A program made the translations under genes and the position numbers. Source: Clostridia bacterium UC5.1-2E3 (GTDB taxonomy: Bacteria; Bacillota; Clostridia; Lachnospirales; Lachnospiraceae). Taken from it: DNA of 55,376 bases. Below, piece by piece: positions 41,132-50,956 of this stretch. Each line of letters begins with the position of its first letter. Positions within the stretch are counted from its first letter, which is position 1. Below the pieces are notes generated by a model. That model worked only from the letters and a program-made list of their open reading frames with translations, was not told the origin of the DNA and did no database searches. The stretch spans positions 1 to 55,376 of the forward strand of contig BBZO01000024.1 in NCBI GenBank assembly GCA_001304875.1, read 5' to 3'.

Positions 41132-42517
41132 ATGACAGAAGAGAGAAAAACATTGAAATTTCGCGGCGGGATCGGCATGTCCCTGATTCCCGTGGGCATC
41201 TATGTGGCGTTCTGCATGGTGCTGTTTATCGGCTTTAAGGCGTTTAATATGGAAGCGCTGGCGGCGGGAGGTTTCCTGGCGCTTCTGGTGGGAGGCATAT
41301 TCTGCACCAGCTACAGCGAGTTCTGGGAGAGCGCGATCCGGGGGATTTCCTCGACGGCATCCGTGTCTGTGGTTGTGATTCTTCTGCTGGTGGGAATGTT
41401 CAGCGCGCTCATCAAGCTGTGCGGCCTTTCCGGCGGGTTCGTGTGGATGGCGAACGAGCTGGGGATGAGAGGCGGAAGCTTTGTGGCATTCACATTTTTT
41501 GCCGCCTGCGTGGTCTCCACGGCTACGGGATCGTCCATCGGAACCATGTTTATCGCGTTCCCGATCTTTTATCCGGCGGGGATTCTGATGGGGGCAAACG
41601 AGATGATGCTGGCGGGCAGCATCGTGTCCGGCGCGATCTTCGGGGACAACCTGGCGCCGGTTTCCGATACGACCATCGCTTCGGCGTCCACGCAGCAGTT
41701 TAAGAACGGGAAGCCGGCGGACATCGGAGGCGTGGTGACCAGCCGCATCCGGTATTCCCTGGTGGCGGGAGTGATCACGCTGGCAATCTTCGCCGCGTTC
41801 GGCGGAACCGGCGGGGTCTACAGCGGCGGCTCCATCGATGCGGCGGCCAATCCGGTTTCCCTGGTGATGCTGGTTCCGGTGGTGCTGATGCTGGTGGTTT
41901 CCACAAAGACGAGAAATATTTATGAGGGGATCCTGGTGGGACTGTTCTGCGGCACGGCGGTGGCGCTGGCGGCGGGGATCATCTCGCCGGCAGATATATT
42001 TGCCAACGATCCGGCCAACAATGCGGCAGTAGGATTTCTGGTGGACGGCATCAACAGCATTCTGCCGACCTGCGCGCTGGTGATCTCGGTGTTTGGAATC
42101 ATGGGAGTATTAAATGACGCGGGGATGCTGGAGCTGATTGCGTCCCGCATTTTAAACAGCAGTCTGACGGCGGAGGCCAGAGGGGCGGAGCTGGTGTGCA
42201 TGGCCGGAATCTCCGTGACCACGGTGCTTTTAGGCGGCGTGACCAGCGCGTCCATTCTCACCTTCGGGCCGATTTTAAACCGCATCGGCTCGGCGAAAAA
42301 TATCCATCCCTACCGCCGTGCCAATCTTCTGGACGGAACGGCCAACAGCCTGCCGGCGATCGTGCCGTTTATGAGTGTGTTCGTGTTCATCGGCTCTGCG
42401 CTGACGGGCCTGTCTCCGGTGGCGGTGGCCGCGGGGACGGTGTACGGTTTTATTCTGTTTATCGTGTTCCTGGCGTCGGTGCTGACCGGCTGGGGATTTG
42501 AGAGAGAGGAGGCTTAG
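41132..42517 (+). CDS. NhaC-family transporter under T-box control (probable amino acid transporter)
   Basis: Integral membrane protein, 461 residues, about 11-12 transmembrane segments, unbroken. NhaC motifs: STATGSSIGTMFIAFPIFYP, GSIVSGAIFGDNLAPVSDTT and the C-terminal DGTANSLPAIVPFM. RBS AAAAGGAGG lies 11 bases before ATG 41132. Uncharged-tRNA control means it should import an amino acid, probably methionine if the specifier is AUG. It overlaps no neighbour, but two small genes follow closely (3-base gap, then an 8-base overlap), suggesting an operon. Confidence 0.88.
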   Translation: MTEERKTLKFRGGIGMSLIPVGIYVAFCMVLFIGFKAFNMEALAAGGFLALLVGGIFCTSYSEFWESAIRGISSTASVSVVVILLLVGMFSALIKLCGLSGGFVWMANELGMRGGSFVAFTFFAACVVSTATGSSIGTMFIAFPIFYPAGILMGANEMMLAGSIVSGAIFGDNLAPVSDTTIASASTQQFKNGKPADIGGVVTSRIRYSLVAGVITLAIFAAFGGTGGVYSGGSIDAAANPVSLVMLVPVVLMLVVSTKTRNIYEGILVGLFCGTAVALAAGIISPADIFANDPANNAAVGFLVDGINSILPTCALVISVFGIMGVLNDAGMLELIASRILNSSLTAEARGAELVCMAGISVTTVLLGGVTSASILTFGPILNRIGSAKNIHPYRRANLLDGTANSLPAIVPFMSVFVFIGSALTGLSPVAVAAGTVYGFILFIVFLASVLTGWGFEREEA

Positions 42518-42520
42518 GAC

Positions 42521-42874
42521 GTGGACGATACGTTTATGCTATATGATCTGAAGGTGGAGGTGGTCGCCACGGAGAAACCCATGGTGTGCAGCCACCGGGT
42601 GGGGGATTCCTTCCTGGTACAGGGGGAAAACCTGGTGTTCCCGGCGGATACTTCATTTTCCATGTACTCGCTGGCGGCGCTGCTTCCTCTGCTGCCGGCG
42701 AAGCAGCGGGAGCTTCACCCCAACGACTGGATGCTGTCGGACACGGAGATCGCCTGTCCGGACCCCAACTGCGGGGCGCGTTTTAAAATCACACGGGTGG
42801 GAAGGCGGATCCAGAGCCACGGGCAGTGCACGGTGGTGCCGCTTGTAAGAGAGAAGGAGAAAGACAATGATTGA
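42521..42874 (+). CDS. TIGR04076 family protein
   Basis: A 117-residue protein of unknown function with the family pattern: N-terminal LYDLKVEVVATEKPMVCSHRVGD, central FSMYSLAALLPLLPAKQRELHPNDWM and C-terminal ACPDPNCGARFKITR, whose Cys pair may bind metal. Start is GTG 42521 with AGAGGAGG upstream. It overlaps the aldo/keto reductase gene by 8 bases, and such pairs are common in Clostridia, where the protein may serve an oxidoreductase. No activity is established. Confidence 0.8.
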   Translation: MDDTFMLYDLKVEVVATEKPMVCSHRVGDSFLVQGENLVFPADTSFSMYSLAALLPLLPAKQRELHPNDWMLSDTEIACPDPNCGARFKITRVGRRIQSHGQCTVVPLVREKEKDND

Positions 42875-43919
42875 GAGTAAATGCAGGTTAAAAAACGGAT
42901 ATACATTTAACAGGATTATCAACGGCTGCTGGCAGCTGTCGGCGGAGCACTGTTTACAGGGCAAGCTGGACTACGACGACGCGATCCGCGCCTTTCACAT
43001 GCTGGTGGAGCAGGGATTTACCACCTTTGACTGCGCGGATATCTACACGGGGGCGGAGGAGCTGATCGGCCGCTTCGTCATGGAGCTTAAAGGCAGCGGG
43101 CATTATAATGAGGAGGACATCCAGGTGCACACGAAATTCGTGCCGGACAAGGATGTGCTTCCGGTGATCAACATGGAGTACACGGAACGGATTGTGGACC
43201 GCTCTTTAAAACGGATGCACCGGGAATGTCTGGATCTGGTGCAGTTCCACTGGTGGGATTTTGAGGTTCCCGGGATGATGGAGACAGCCTTTGATCTGGT
43301 GAAGCTCCAGAAGAAGGGGAAAATCCGCAACATCGGCATGTGCAATATGGACACGCAGGCATTGAAACAGATGGTGGACGTCGGGATTCCGGTGGTTTCC
43401 AACCAGGCCCAGTATTCTGTGTTCGACCGCAGACCGGAGCGGACGCTCTTAGACTACAGCGAGGCGCACGGGATTTATACGTTTGCCTACGGGACGCTGG
43501 CCGGGGGCTTCCTGGCGGAGCGCTATATGGGAAAGGCCTACGAGGCGCCGGAGACGCGCTCGCAGGTGAAATACATGCAGATTATCGAGGATTCCCTGGG
43601 CTGGGACGGGATGCAGAAGCTTCTGCCGCTGCTTAAGGAGATCGCCGACGGACACGGCGTGTCCATCGCCAGCGTGGCCACCCAGTATATTCTGAATCAG
43701 AAGAGCGTGGGCGCGGTCATGGTGGGAACGCGAAACTCCCGGCATGTGAAGTCTAACCTGCAGACACTGGAATTTGAGCTCACCGCGGAGGAGATGGACA
43801 GGATCCGCCGCTTTGTGGACGCCTATCCGACGCCGGAAGGGGAGTGCTATGAGCTGGAAAGAACCTCGCCGCGGTACAAGGGGATTATTCTGACGGACCG
43901 CAACCAGGAGGGAGAATAA
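42867..43919 (+). CDS. Aldo/keto reductase
   Basis: NADPH-dependent (beta/alpha)8 oxidoreductase, 350 residues, unbroken. It keeps the AKR pattern: TTFDCADIYTGAEELIGRFV (catalytic Asp and Tyr), VHTKFVPDKD (Lys), LVQFHWWDFEVPG (His), GKIRNIGMCNMDT and GAVMVGTRNSRHVKSNL (cofactor site). It is the last gene of the T-box operon. Its substrate and its link to the transporter are unknown. Confidence 0.92.
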   Translation: MIESKCRLKNGYTFNRIINGCWQLSAEHCLQGKLDYDDAIRAFHMLVEQGFTTFDCADIYTGAEELIGRFVMELKGSGHYNEEDIQVHTKFVPDKDVLPVINMEYTERIVDRSLKRMHRECLDLVQFHWWDFEVPGMMETAFDLVKLQKKGKIRNIGMCNMDTQALKQMVDVGIPVVSNQAQYSVFDRRPERTLLDYSEAHGIYTFAYGTLAGGFLAERYMGKAYEAPETRSQVKYMQIIEDSLGWDGMQKLLPLLKEIADGHGVSIASVATQYILNQKSVGAVMVGTRNSRHVKSNLQTLEFELTAEEMDRIRRFVDAYPTPEGECYELERTSPRYKGIILTDRNQEGE

Positions 43920-43951
43920 AAACGGCGGGATCCATGATATTAAGAGTCTGA

Positions 43952-43996
43952 ATCCGGAAAGGAACTGTGAAAAGCAGGGCCTTTCCGGTTTTTTGT
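43952..43996 (+). terminator. Intrinsic terminator after the aldo/keto reductase gene
   Basis: CCGGAAAGG pairs with CCTTTCCGG over a long loop, followed by TTTTTTG. Confidence 0.78.
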
Positions 43997-44106
43997 TTTA
44001 AAGAAATACTTGCAAAATCCGGGTGTCATGTTATAATAATAGTCAAATATCAGACAATCAAAAATCATATTAAAACAAAGACAGGCAGAAAGGAAGATAA
44101 GAGCTT

Positions 44107-45584
44107 ATGACAGATACCATTTATTCCCTCTTTCAGAAAGCAGCGGCAGAGAACCGGCAGAAGGCGGCTGTGATCGAGGACAGCGGTGTGACGACCTTTG
44201 GGGAGCTGGAACAGCTGGCGGAGCTGATTGCGGGAACATTTCCGGACGAGGTGCACAGTGTCGGCATTGTCATGGATCACCGTGCGGAGATGATTGCCGC
44301 CATACTGGCGGTGCTGAAGTGCGGCGCCAGGTACGTGCCGGCGGAGCTTCGTTCCCGTCGGGAAGAATCCGGTACATGATGGAGGAGGCAAAGGTTGATT
44401 TTATCCTGACGGAGCGGGAGTACGAGGACAGGCTGAGCGGATTTCCGCTGCGGGTGACGGACTGCGAGATCTGCGGTCTGGAGGCTTCTGCCGGGGAGAG
44501 GAAGACGGCGGAGGATCCCGACCGGCCCGCCTACGTCCTCTACACCTCCGGCACCACCGGCCGGCCCAAGGGCGTCTGTGTGACCAACCGGAACGTGTGC
44601 CACTATGTCCAGGCGTTTGACCATGAATTTCATGTGGGAGACGGCGACATTATGCTGCAGTATTCGGTCTGCTCCTTCGACATCTTTGTGGAGGAGGTGT
44701 TCGCCAGCCTGTTAAACGGAGCGGCGATCGCGATTCCCACGGAGGAGGACAAGGCGGACATCCGCTCGCTCATGCGGTTCGTGGAGAGGCATCATGTGAC
44801 GATTATCAGCGGCTTTCCCTATCTGCTGGCGGAGATGAATCATTTGCCGCAGATTCCGGCTTCCCTGCGCCTGCTGATCAGCGGAGGAGACGTGCTGCGC
44901 GGCGCTTACGTGGACCGTCTGCTGGGACAGGCGGAGGTGTATAATACCTATGGGCCGTCGGAAACCACCGTGTGCGCCTCCTATTACCGCTGCAGCGCCG
45001 GGGCTGTTCTGGAGGACGGCACCTATCCCATCGGGACGCCTGTGAAGGGGAGCAGCATCCGGATCCTGGATGCGGACGGAAATGAGGTTCCCGCCGGGGA
45101 GACCGGGGAAATCTGCATCTGCGGTGCGGGCGTGTCCCTGGGCTACATCGGAGACCACGAGGAGGAAAACCGGGCTTTTGAGCAGACGCCGGCGGGGGAG
45201 CGGATGTACCGGAGCGGCGATCTGGGGTACCTGCTTCCCGACGGCAACATCGCGTTTCTCCACCGCAAGGACACGCAGATCATGATTTGCGGAAAGCGCG
45301 TCGAGGTGTCGGAGGTGGAGTCGCGCCTGTATCAGTGCAGAAATGTGCAGCAGGCCATTGTCCGGGCGTTTACCGACGAGGATGGGCTCTCCTACATGAC
45401 GGCCTACGTGGTTCCCGACGACGCGTCCATAAAGATATCTGTGGTGAAGAAGGAGCTTTCGGAGAATCTGACCTCATTCATGATCCCGGAATTTTTCGTG
45501 AAAATGCCCTCGATTCCGCTGAACACCAACGGAAAACCGGATATGACCAGGCTGCCGGTCGTTATGAAAGCGGGGAATTTCTGA
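44107..45584 (+). CDS. Stand-alone amino acid adenylation domain (NRPS/DltA-like)
   Basis: ANL-superfamily enzyme that should activate an amino or carboxylic acid as an adenylate. Core motifs in order: A3 YVLYTSGTTGRPKGVCV, A5 YNTYGPSETTVC, A7 YRSGDLGYLLPDGN, A8 FLHRKDTQIMICGKRVEVSEVE and A10 NTNGKPDMTRLP with the catalytic Lys. One base is missing near 44345. About 493 residues after correction. No carrier protein, condensation domain or thioesterase is fused or adjacent. The stop overlaps the GNAT start by one base. Confidence 0.88.
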
Positions 45585-46051
45585 TGGAGCTGGTGATAAA
45601 GAGAGCGGCGCCCGGGGATCTGGAAATGCTGATGAAGTGGCGGATGGAGGTTCTGCGCGAGGTGTTTTCTGTCCCTGCGGATCAGCCCATGGATGAGCTG
45701 GATAGGGAGAACAGACGGTATTATGAGCGTATGCTTCAGAACGGGGGACATATCGCCTGCTTTGCCTGTGTGGACGGCGAGGCGGCGGGGTGCGGGGGCA
45801 TCTGCATTTATGAGGAAATGCCGTCGCCGGACAACCCCTGTGGGAAATGTGCGTATCTGATGAATATTTACACCCGGCCCCAGTTCAGAAGGAAGGGCGT
45901 CGGCGAGGCGGTGGTGCGGTGGCTTGCGGGGCAGGCGTTGCAGCTTGGTATTTCCAAAATTTACCTGGAGTCCTCCGAGGCGGGGCTGGGTTTGTATAAG
46001 AGGCTGGGATTTGTCCCCATGCAGAACATGATGAAACTGCCGGATGCATAA
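45584..46051 (+). CDS. GNAT family N-acetyltransferase
   Basis: Acetyl-CoA-dependent acyltransferase, 155 residues. Motif A reads YLMNIYTRPQFRRKGVGEAVVRWL (acetyl-CoA loop RRKGVG) and motif B YKRLGFVPMQN. The start overlaps the adenylation-domain stop (TGATG), so the two are translationally coupled and probably act in one pathway, perhaps on the same amino acid-derived product. The substrate is not known. Confidence 0.9.
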   Translation: MELVIKRAAPGDLEMLMKWRMEVLREVFSVPADQPMDELDRENRRYYERMLQNGGHIACFACVDGEAAGCGGICIYEEMPSPDNPCGKCAYLMNIYTRPQFRRKGVGEAVVRWLAGQALQLGISKIYLESSEAGLGLYKRLGFVPMQNMMKLPDA

Positions 46052-46162
46052 TTTTCCGTACGAATATTGTAAGATTCCCGTAATTGACAAACCGGTGTCT
46101 TTTGCAGTAGGCTAATAAAGTATTACTGTAATTTGTCATCGGAAATGTTGGGAGGAATACAA

Positions 46163-47557
46163 GTGGAATTTAAGAGACTTAAGACATACCTGGCGCTGGC
46201 GGCTGTGATGGGCACGACGCTGGTCCAGGCGCCTGTGACAGCCTGGGCCATCGGGCCCGGCGAGACAGGGAGCAGCGTATCCAGCTCCTCATCCGGCCCT
46301 TCGCAGAAGGGGCCGGGCGTGAGCCAGGACAGCAGCGCGGAGGCGGAGACGCCGAAGAATCCCTACGCCTGGGAGCGGGTGAACGGCGTCTATCAGATGG
46401 AGGACGGCTCGCCCATCGACGGCGTTTACGCCAGAGGCATCGACGTGTCCCACTGGCAGGGGGAGATCGACTGGAGAAAGGTGGCCGGCGACGACGTTTC
46501 CTTCGTCATGCTGGGAACCCGCTACGACGGACAGCTGGATCCGCGGTTCCATCAGAATATCCAGGGCGCGTTAAACAACGGCATCCAGGTGGGCGCTTAT
46601 ATTTATTCCTATGCCACCACCCCGGAGATGGCGGCCGCGGAGGCAGACTTCGTGCTGAACGCCGTGCGCGGATATAACATCACCTACCCCATCGTGTTCG
46701 ACGTGGAGGCCACGGTGATGAGAAGTCTCTCCAAGGAGGAGCTGACGGCCATTGTCAACACCTTCTGCCAGCGCATCGAGCAGGCGGGATACCAGACGGC
46801 TATCTATGCCAACGAATACTGGCTTTACAATCTTCTGGACATGAGCAGCATCCCCTACGACGTGTGGGTGGCCCGCTACGGCGTGAAGTACACCTACTCC
46901 AACCCTTACATGTGGCAGGCGACCAACACCGGCTCCATCGAGGGAATCAACGGAAATGTGGACATCGACTTCCAGTTCAAGTCCAGTCCCCACGGCCAGA
47001 AGGCGTCCAGCGGCGGCCCCGGCGTGAGCGGTCCGGCGTCCGGAAGCAGCTCCGGCCCCAGCACATCCGGCAGCGGTTCGGGTACCTCCGGCCCCAGCGC
47101 GCCGGAAGCAGCTCCGGCACTGATACGTCCGGTTCCGGCGCCTCCGGCCAGAACACTCCGGTGCAGCCGATTGCTCCGGGGCAGACAGTCATGGGGCTGG
47201 GTGGACAGAGACGGAACCTGGTATTACTATGGCGCCAACAATCAGATGGTGACGGGATGGATCCAGGACAACGGAGACTGGTATTATCTGGATTTTGACG
47301 GCTCCATGGAGAAGGGATGGACCATGGTCAGCGATAAATGGTACTACATGAGAGACGACGGTTCCATGGTGATCGGCTGGCGGCAGATCGGCGGATTCTG
47401 GTATTACTTCCAGGGAGACGGCCAGATGGCCACCGGATGGCTCCAGGTGGACGGAGGTGTCTACTACCTGGATGAGAATGGACGCATGAAGGCGAACGAG
47501 ACCTTCACCGTGGACGGTGTGCAGTACACCGCGCGGGAAGATGGAAGATGTAATTAA
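46163..47557 (+). CDS. Secreted GH25 lysozyme with cell-wall-binding repeats
   Basis: Exported muramidase. The signal peptide (FKRLKTYLALAAVMGTTLVQ, cleavage near AWA) is followed by a Ser/Gly/Pro linker, then GH25: YARGIDVSHWQGEIDW (catalytic Asp), ITYPIVFDVEATVM (Asp/Glu), VDIDFQF. A second Ser/Gly-rich linker leads to about five choline-binding-like repeats (GTWYYYGANNQMVTGW, GDWYYLDFDGSMEKGW, KWYYMRDDGSMVIGW). Two compensating one-base errors near 47103 and 47203 garble about 33 linker residues; the corrected reading is GSSSGTDTSGSG. GTG 46163 is chosen because GGGAGG lies 8 bases before it. Confidence 0.9.
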   Translation: MEFKRLKTYLALAAVMGTTLVQAPVTAWAIGPGETGSSVSSSSSGPSQKGPGVSQDSSAEAETPKNPYAWERVNGVYQMEDGSPIDGVYARGIDVSHWQGEIDWRKVAGDDVSFVMLGTRYDGQLDPRFHQNIQGALNNGIQVGAYIYSYATTPEMAAAEADFVLNAVRGYNITYPIVFDVEATVMRSLSKEELTAIVNTFCQRIEQAGYQTAIYANEYWLYNLLDMSSIPYDVWVARYGVKYTYSNPYMWQATNTGSIEGINGNVDIDFQFKSSPHGQKASSGGPGVSGPASGSSSGPSTSGSGSGTSGPSAPEAAPALIRPVPAPPARTLRCSRLLRGRQSWGWVDRDGTWYYYGANNQMVTGWIQDNGDWYYLDFDGSMEKGWTMVSDKWYYMRDDGSMVIGWRQIGGFWYYFQGDGQMATGWLQVDGGVYYLDENGRMKANETFTVDGVQYTAREDGRCN

Positions 47558-47581
47558 AAATCATTTTCACAGAATGGAACG

Positions 47582-47616
47582 AAAAAGAGACAGTGCAGAT
47601 GCGCTGTCTCTTTTGT
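47582..47616. terminator. Bidirectional terminator between the lysozyme and IclR genes
   Basis: AAAAGAGACAG pairs with CTGTCTCTTTT over a 10-base loop. A and T runs on both sides let it serve the plus-strand lysozyme and the convergent IclR gene. Confidence 0.82.
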
Positions 47617-47622
47617 GTGCAG

Positions 47623-48357
47623 TTACGCTTTGATGTACCCCATCTCCGACGAGATTTCCGACGCCGTCTGTACGGTGGTGCTCACCAGCTGGTTGATGAG
47701 ATACTGGTCGAAGCGGGCGGAGGGGCCGGAGATGACGAGGGACGCGGTGATCTGCCGGTCAGAGCCGAAGATCGGCGCGGCGATGGACACGATGCCCGGT
47801 TCCTTCTCCGCGTAGCTGACCGTGTAGCCGTACTCCCGGATCTTGTGGATCTCGCCCAGAGTTACCGAGCTCTCACCGGTCAGAAGCTCGCGGATCACGT
47901 CCTCCGGAAGGTAGGCGAGAAGCGTCTTTCCCGCGGCTCCCTGGGTCAGCGGCTGGACACCGCCGATCTGAATGCTGGTCTTTAAGATGCGGTCTCCCTC
48001 GATGCGGTCGATGCATACCCGCTGGTTATTTTTCAGAAGAAAAATACCGATGCTCTCGTTAAATTCCTGATGTATCCTCTCCAGATGCGGCCTCGCGATA
48101 AGGCGTATATCCATGGTGGAAAATGCGATATCGCTGAGTTGGGCCAGGCGGTACCCCAGGTAGTAACGCATGTTCTCGGGGTTCCGGTAAATGTAGTTTT
48201 TGCTTTCCAGCGTACTGATAAGACGCAGCGTAGTGCTGGGGGACAGGTCGATGGCACGCGCCAGCTCCGTCAGCGTAAAGCTGTTTTTGGAGCTGTTAAA
48301 GCAATCGAGGATTGCGAGGGCCCGTTCTACAGCACGTACATTATTCTCTACAGCCAT
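47623..48357 (-). CDS. IclR family transcriptional regulator
   Basis: Winged-helix regulator with an effector-binding GAF-like domain, 244 residues, unbroken. The N-terminal HTH reads RAVERALAILDCFNSSKNSF and LTELARAIDLSPSTTLRLIS; the effector domain has VCIDRIEGDRILKTSIQIGG, PLTQGAAGKTLLAYLP and GIVSIAAPIFG. RBS GAAGGAAG lies before the ATG. KdgR-type members control uronate breakdown, which would fit kduI in this genome, but kduI is 32 kb away and the link is speculative. A perfect 25-bp palindrome lies in its upstream gap (48626-48650). Confidence 0.92.
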   Translation of the reverse strand: MAVENNVRAVERALAILDCFNSSKNSFTLTELARAIDLSPSTTLRLISTLESKNYIYRNPENMRYYLGYRLAQLSDIAFSTMDIRLIARPHLERIHQEFNESIGIFLLKNNQRVCIDRIEGDRILKTSIQIGGVQPLTQGAAGKTLLAYLPEDVIRELLTGESSVTLGEIHKIREYGYTVSYAEKEPGIVSIAAPIFGSDRQITASLVISGPSARFDQYLINQLVSTTVQTASEISSEMGYIKA

Positions 48358-48765
48358 ATCATCACTTCCTTCTATAATTTAATAATACGGTCATTTATGC
48401 TTTTTAAATTATAGCAAAAGGCGCTTTTAATGTCAAACTTTGTCAAAAAATAGCTTTTATATAATGAAAATAACTTTTATACAGCGGAAGAAATCAGATA
48501 AAAGATGAGTAAAACAAAAATTTTCAGAGCTAATTTTTCATTTTACAGAAGAAAAATCGGGGAATGAAAACTATTTTTAGCAGAAATGCACAAAAAATAC
48601 GTCTGGCTGTTGATATGATATTTCATTATATAGAAATTGATTCTATATAACAAAATTTAAAATATCTGAACTTCGTCACCGTCACGGGAAACCGGTTGCC
48701 GCCATATGGTATATGTAAGGGCTGCGCGGCGTGCCGGGGCAGCGGTGTGCGAGGAGGCGTTAAGG
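48358..48765. other. AT-rich divergent intergenic region
   Basis: A 408-bp gap between the IclR and patatin genes, very AT-rich from 48370 to 48680 against the GC-rich neighbours. It must hold both divergent promoters; I cannot fix them with confidence. It contains TTTTATATAATG and AATAACTTTTATACAG words and one clear palindrome (next entry). No coding potential is seen. Confidence 0.6.
48626..48650. promoter_or_regulatory. Perfect 10-5-10 palindrome, candidate operator
   Basis: TTATATAGAA, ATTGA, TTCTATATAA: ten bases perfectly inverted around a five-base spacer. Its place in the divergent gap next to an IclR gene suggests an operator, possibly for that regulator. No T run follows, so it is not a terminator. 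Confidence 0.5.
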
Positions 48766-49730
48766 ATGCAGAAGGTGTGTGACGGAGTTTTTGAGGGGGA
48801 GGCGTGCGCGGCATCGGCCACGTGGGAGCGGTGTTCGAGCTGGAGCGGCAGGGGTACTCGTTTGACCGGGTGGCCGGTTCGTCGGCGGGGGCCATTGTGG
48901 CCGCGCTGCTGGCGGTGGGATACAGCGGCGTGGAGATCCGCAGGGAGATGGAAAATACAGATTACCTTAAATTTAAGGAGAAGGACCTGTGGGATTATCT
49001 GGGGGCGGCGGGGATGATCGTGAGCCTGCTCTTAAAGTACGGGGTCTATGCGACCAACGCGTTTGAGCTGTGGCTGAACCGGCTGCTTCTGGGGAAAAAG
49101 AAGCTCATCTTTGCGGATGTGTATGAGGACGGGGACTATAAGCTGCGGGTGACAGCCAGCGATCTGACGGACAGGAAGCTTCTGGTGCTTCCGGATGATC
49201 TGGAGGAGTTCGGGATCCGCCCGGAGACCTTCGGCATCGCGGCGGCGGTGCGGATGAGCATGAGCATTCCCGTATTTTTTGAGCCTTACCGCCTGAAGGA
49301 CAGACACGGGCGGACGCACTATATTGTGGACGGAGGACTCCTGAGCAATTATCCCATGTGGATCCTGGACGACGGAAAACGGCCGTTGCGTTATCCGGTA
49401 TTCGGTTTCAAATTTGTAAACGAGCCGGAGGTTTCCTGCAAATGCCGCCAGGAGGAGTCCATGAATCTGGTGGAGTATGTGAAGGCGGTGGCGGCCACGG
49501 CCATGGATGCCAATGACAACGCGTTTATCTCAGATTCACGCGGCGACTACGCCCGGACCATCCGGATCCCGGTGTCGGCAGAGATCGGGGGCAGAAAGCA
49601 GAAGATCGGCGCCACGGATTTCGGCATTTCCGACGAGGAGTCGGAGGCGCTCTTTGAAAATGGGAGGCGGGCCGCGGGGGAGTTCCTTGCGGGATGGGAT
49701 TTTGAGAGCTGGCTTCGAACCTACCGCTAG
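48766..49730 (+). CDS. Patatin-like phospholipase
   Basis: Serine lipid acyl hydrolase, about 321 residues. The oxyanion loop is EGGGVRGIGHVG, the nucleophile elbow AGSSAGAI, and the catalytic Asp lies in VDGGLLSNYPMW. One G is missing near 48800 (GAGGGGGAGGC should read GAGGGGGGAGGC), so the ORF appears to start late; I place the start at ATG 48766, after GAGGAGG, giving MQKVCDGVFEGGG. No signal peptide. The substrate lipid is unknown. Confidence 0.9.
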
Positions 49731-49844
49731 GTTCCCGCCCGGGAAGTACCGCGGCGGGTAGCCAAGCCAGTCACCATTTGGCGGCGCGGACGTATGATAT
49801 AGTAGAACCGCCAAGGTTCTAAGGCTTGAGGAAAGGAGACCGGG

Positions 49845-50928
49845 ATGGTTACCGTCAGCCTGTGTATGATAGTGAAAAATGAGGAGGAGGTTCTCGCCCG
49901 CTGCCTGGACAGTGTGAGGGATCTGGCGGATGAAATAGTCATCGTGGACACCGGTTCCACGGACGGAACCAGGGAGACGGCGGGAAAATACACGGACCGC
50001 GTGTTCAGCTACCCGTGGCACGACGATTTCGCGGCGGCCAGAAATTTTGCGTTCTCGAAGGGGACGGGGGATTATCTGATGTGGCTGGACGCGGACGACG
50101 TGATTTCCGATGAAAACAGGGAAAAGTTTAAGCGCCTTAAGGAGGAACTGGACGGGGAAACAGATGTGGTGATGCTGCCTTATGAGACGGCATTTGACAA
50201 AAACGGAAACCCGGTGTTTTCCTACTACCGGGAGCGCCTGGTGAAGAATGGCCGGGGATTTCGCTGGGTGGGCGCGGTCCATGAGGTCATCGTCCCGTCG
50301 GGGAAGGTGATCTACGGGGATGCGGCCGTCTGGCACAGGAAGGTGAAGCCGGGGGACGGGGGACAGGAACTTAAGAATATACGAAAAGATGCTGGCGAAC
50401 GGGCAGAAGCTGGACGCGAGACACGCGTTTTACTATGCGAGGGAGCTCAAGGACCACAGGCTGTTCGAGCAGGCTGCGGAGGCATTCGAGGAATTTCTGG
50501 CCCGGCCGGACGGCTGGGTGGAGAATCAGATCGATGCCTGCCGCCAGCTGGCTGTCTGCAGGCGGGCGCTGGGAGACCGGGAGGGAGAACTGACGGCACT
50601 GTTTAATAGCTTCTTCTACGATATCCCGAGGGCGGAGACCCTGTGCGAGATCGGCGCCTGGTTCATGGAGCGGGCCAGGTACGAGACGGCGGCCCACTGG
50701 TTTAAGCAGGCGCTGGAGGTTCCTATGCGGGAGAAGAGCGGCGGCTTCGTGGTGAAGGACTGCTACGGGTATATCCCGCTTCTGCAGATCTGTGTCTGCC
50801 TGGACCGGATGGGACAGTGGGAGCTGGCCAGGGAGTACAACCGCCTGGCCGGTGAGAGGAAACCCGGCTCGGAGGTCTGCCGGAACAATGAGGAGTATTT
50901 TAAAAAGCGGCTGGACGCCGCAGTATGA
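49845..50928 (+). CDS. Family 2 glycosyltransferase with C-terminal TPR region
   Basis: Cytoplasmic GT-A glycosyltransferase, about 360 residues. The N-terminal GT2 domain has [35 protein letters not shown] and the metal-binding DxD in [11 protein letters not shown]; the C-terminal half consists of helical repeats ([40 protein letters not shown]). One break lies near 50372. It sits directly upstream of the collagen-like gene. In Clostridioides difficile, SgtA next to bclA3 glycosylates the BclA3 exosporium collagen, so the same role is likely for the interrupted protein here. Confidence 0.85.
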
Positions 50929-50956
50929 AATGAGATCAATGGAAAGGATGAAAACT

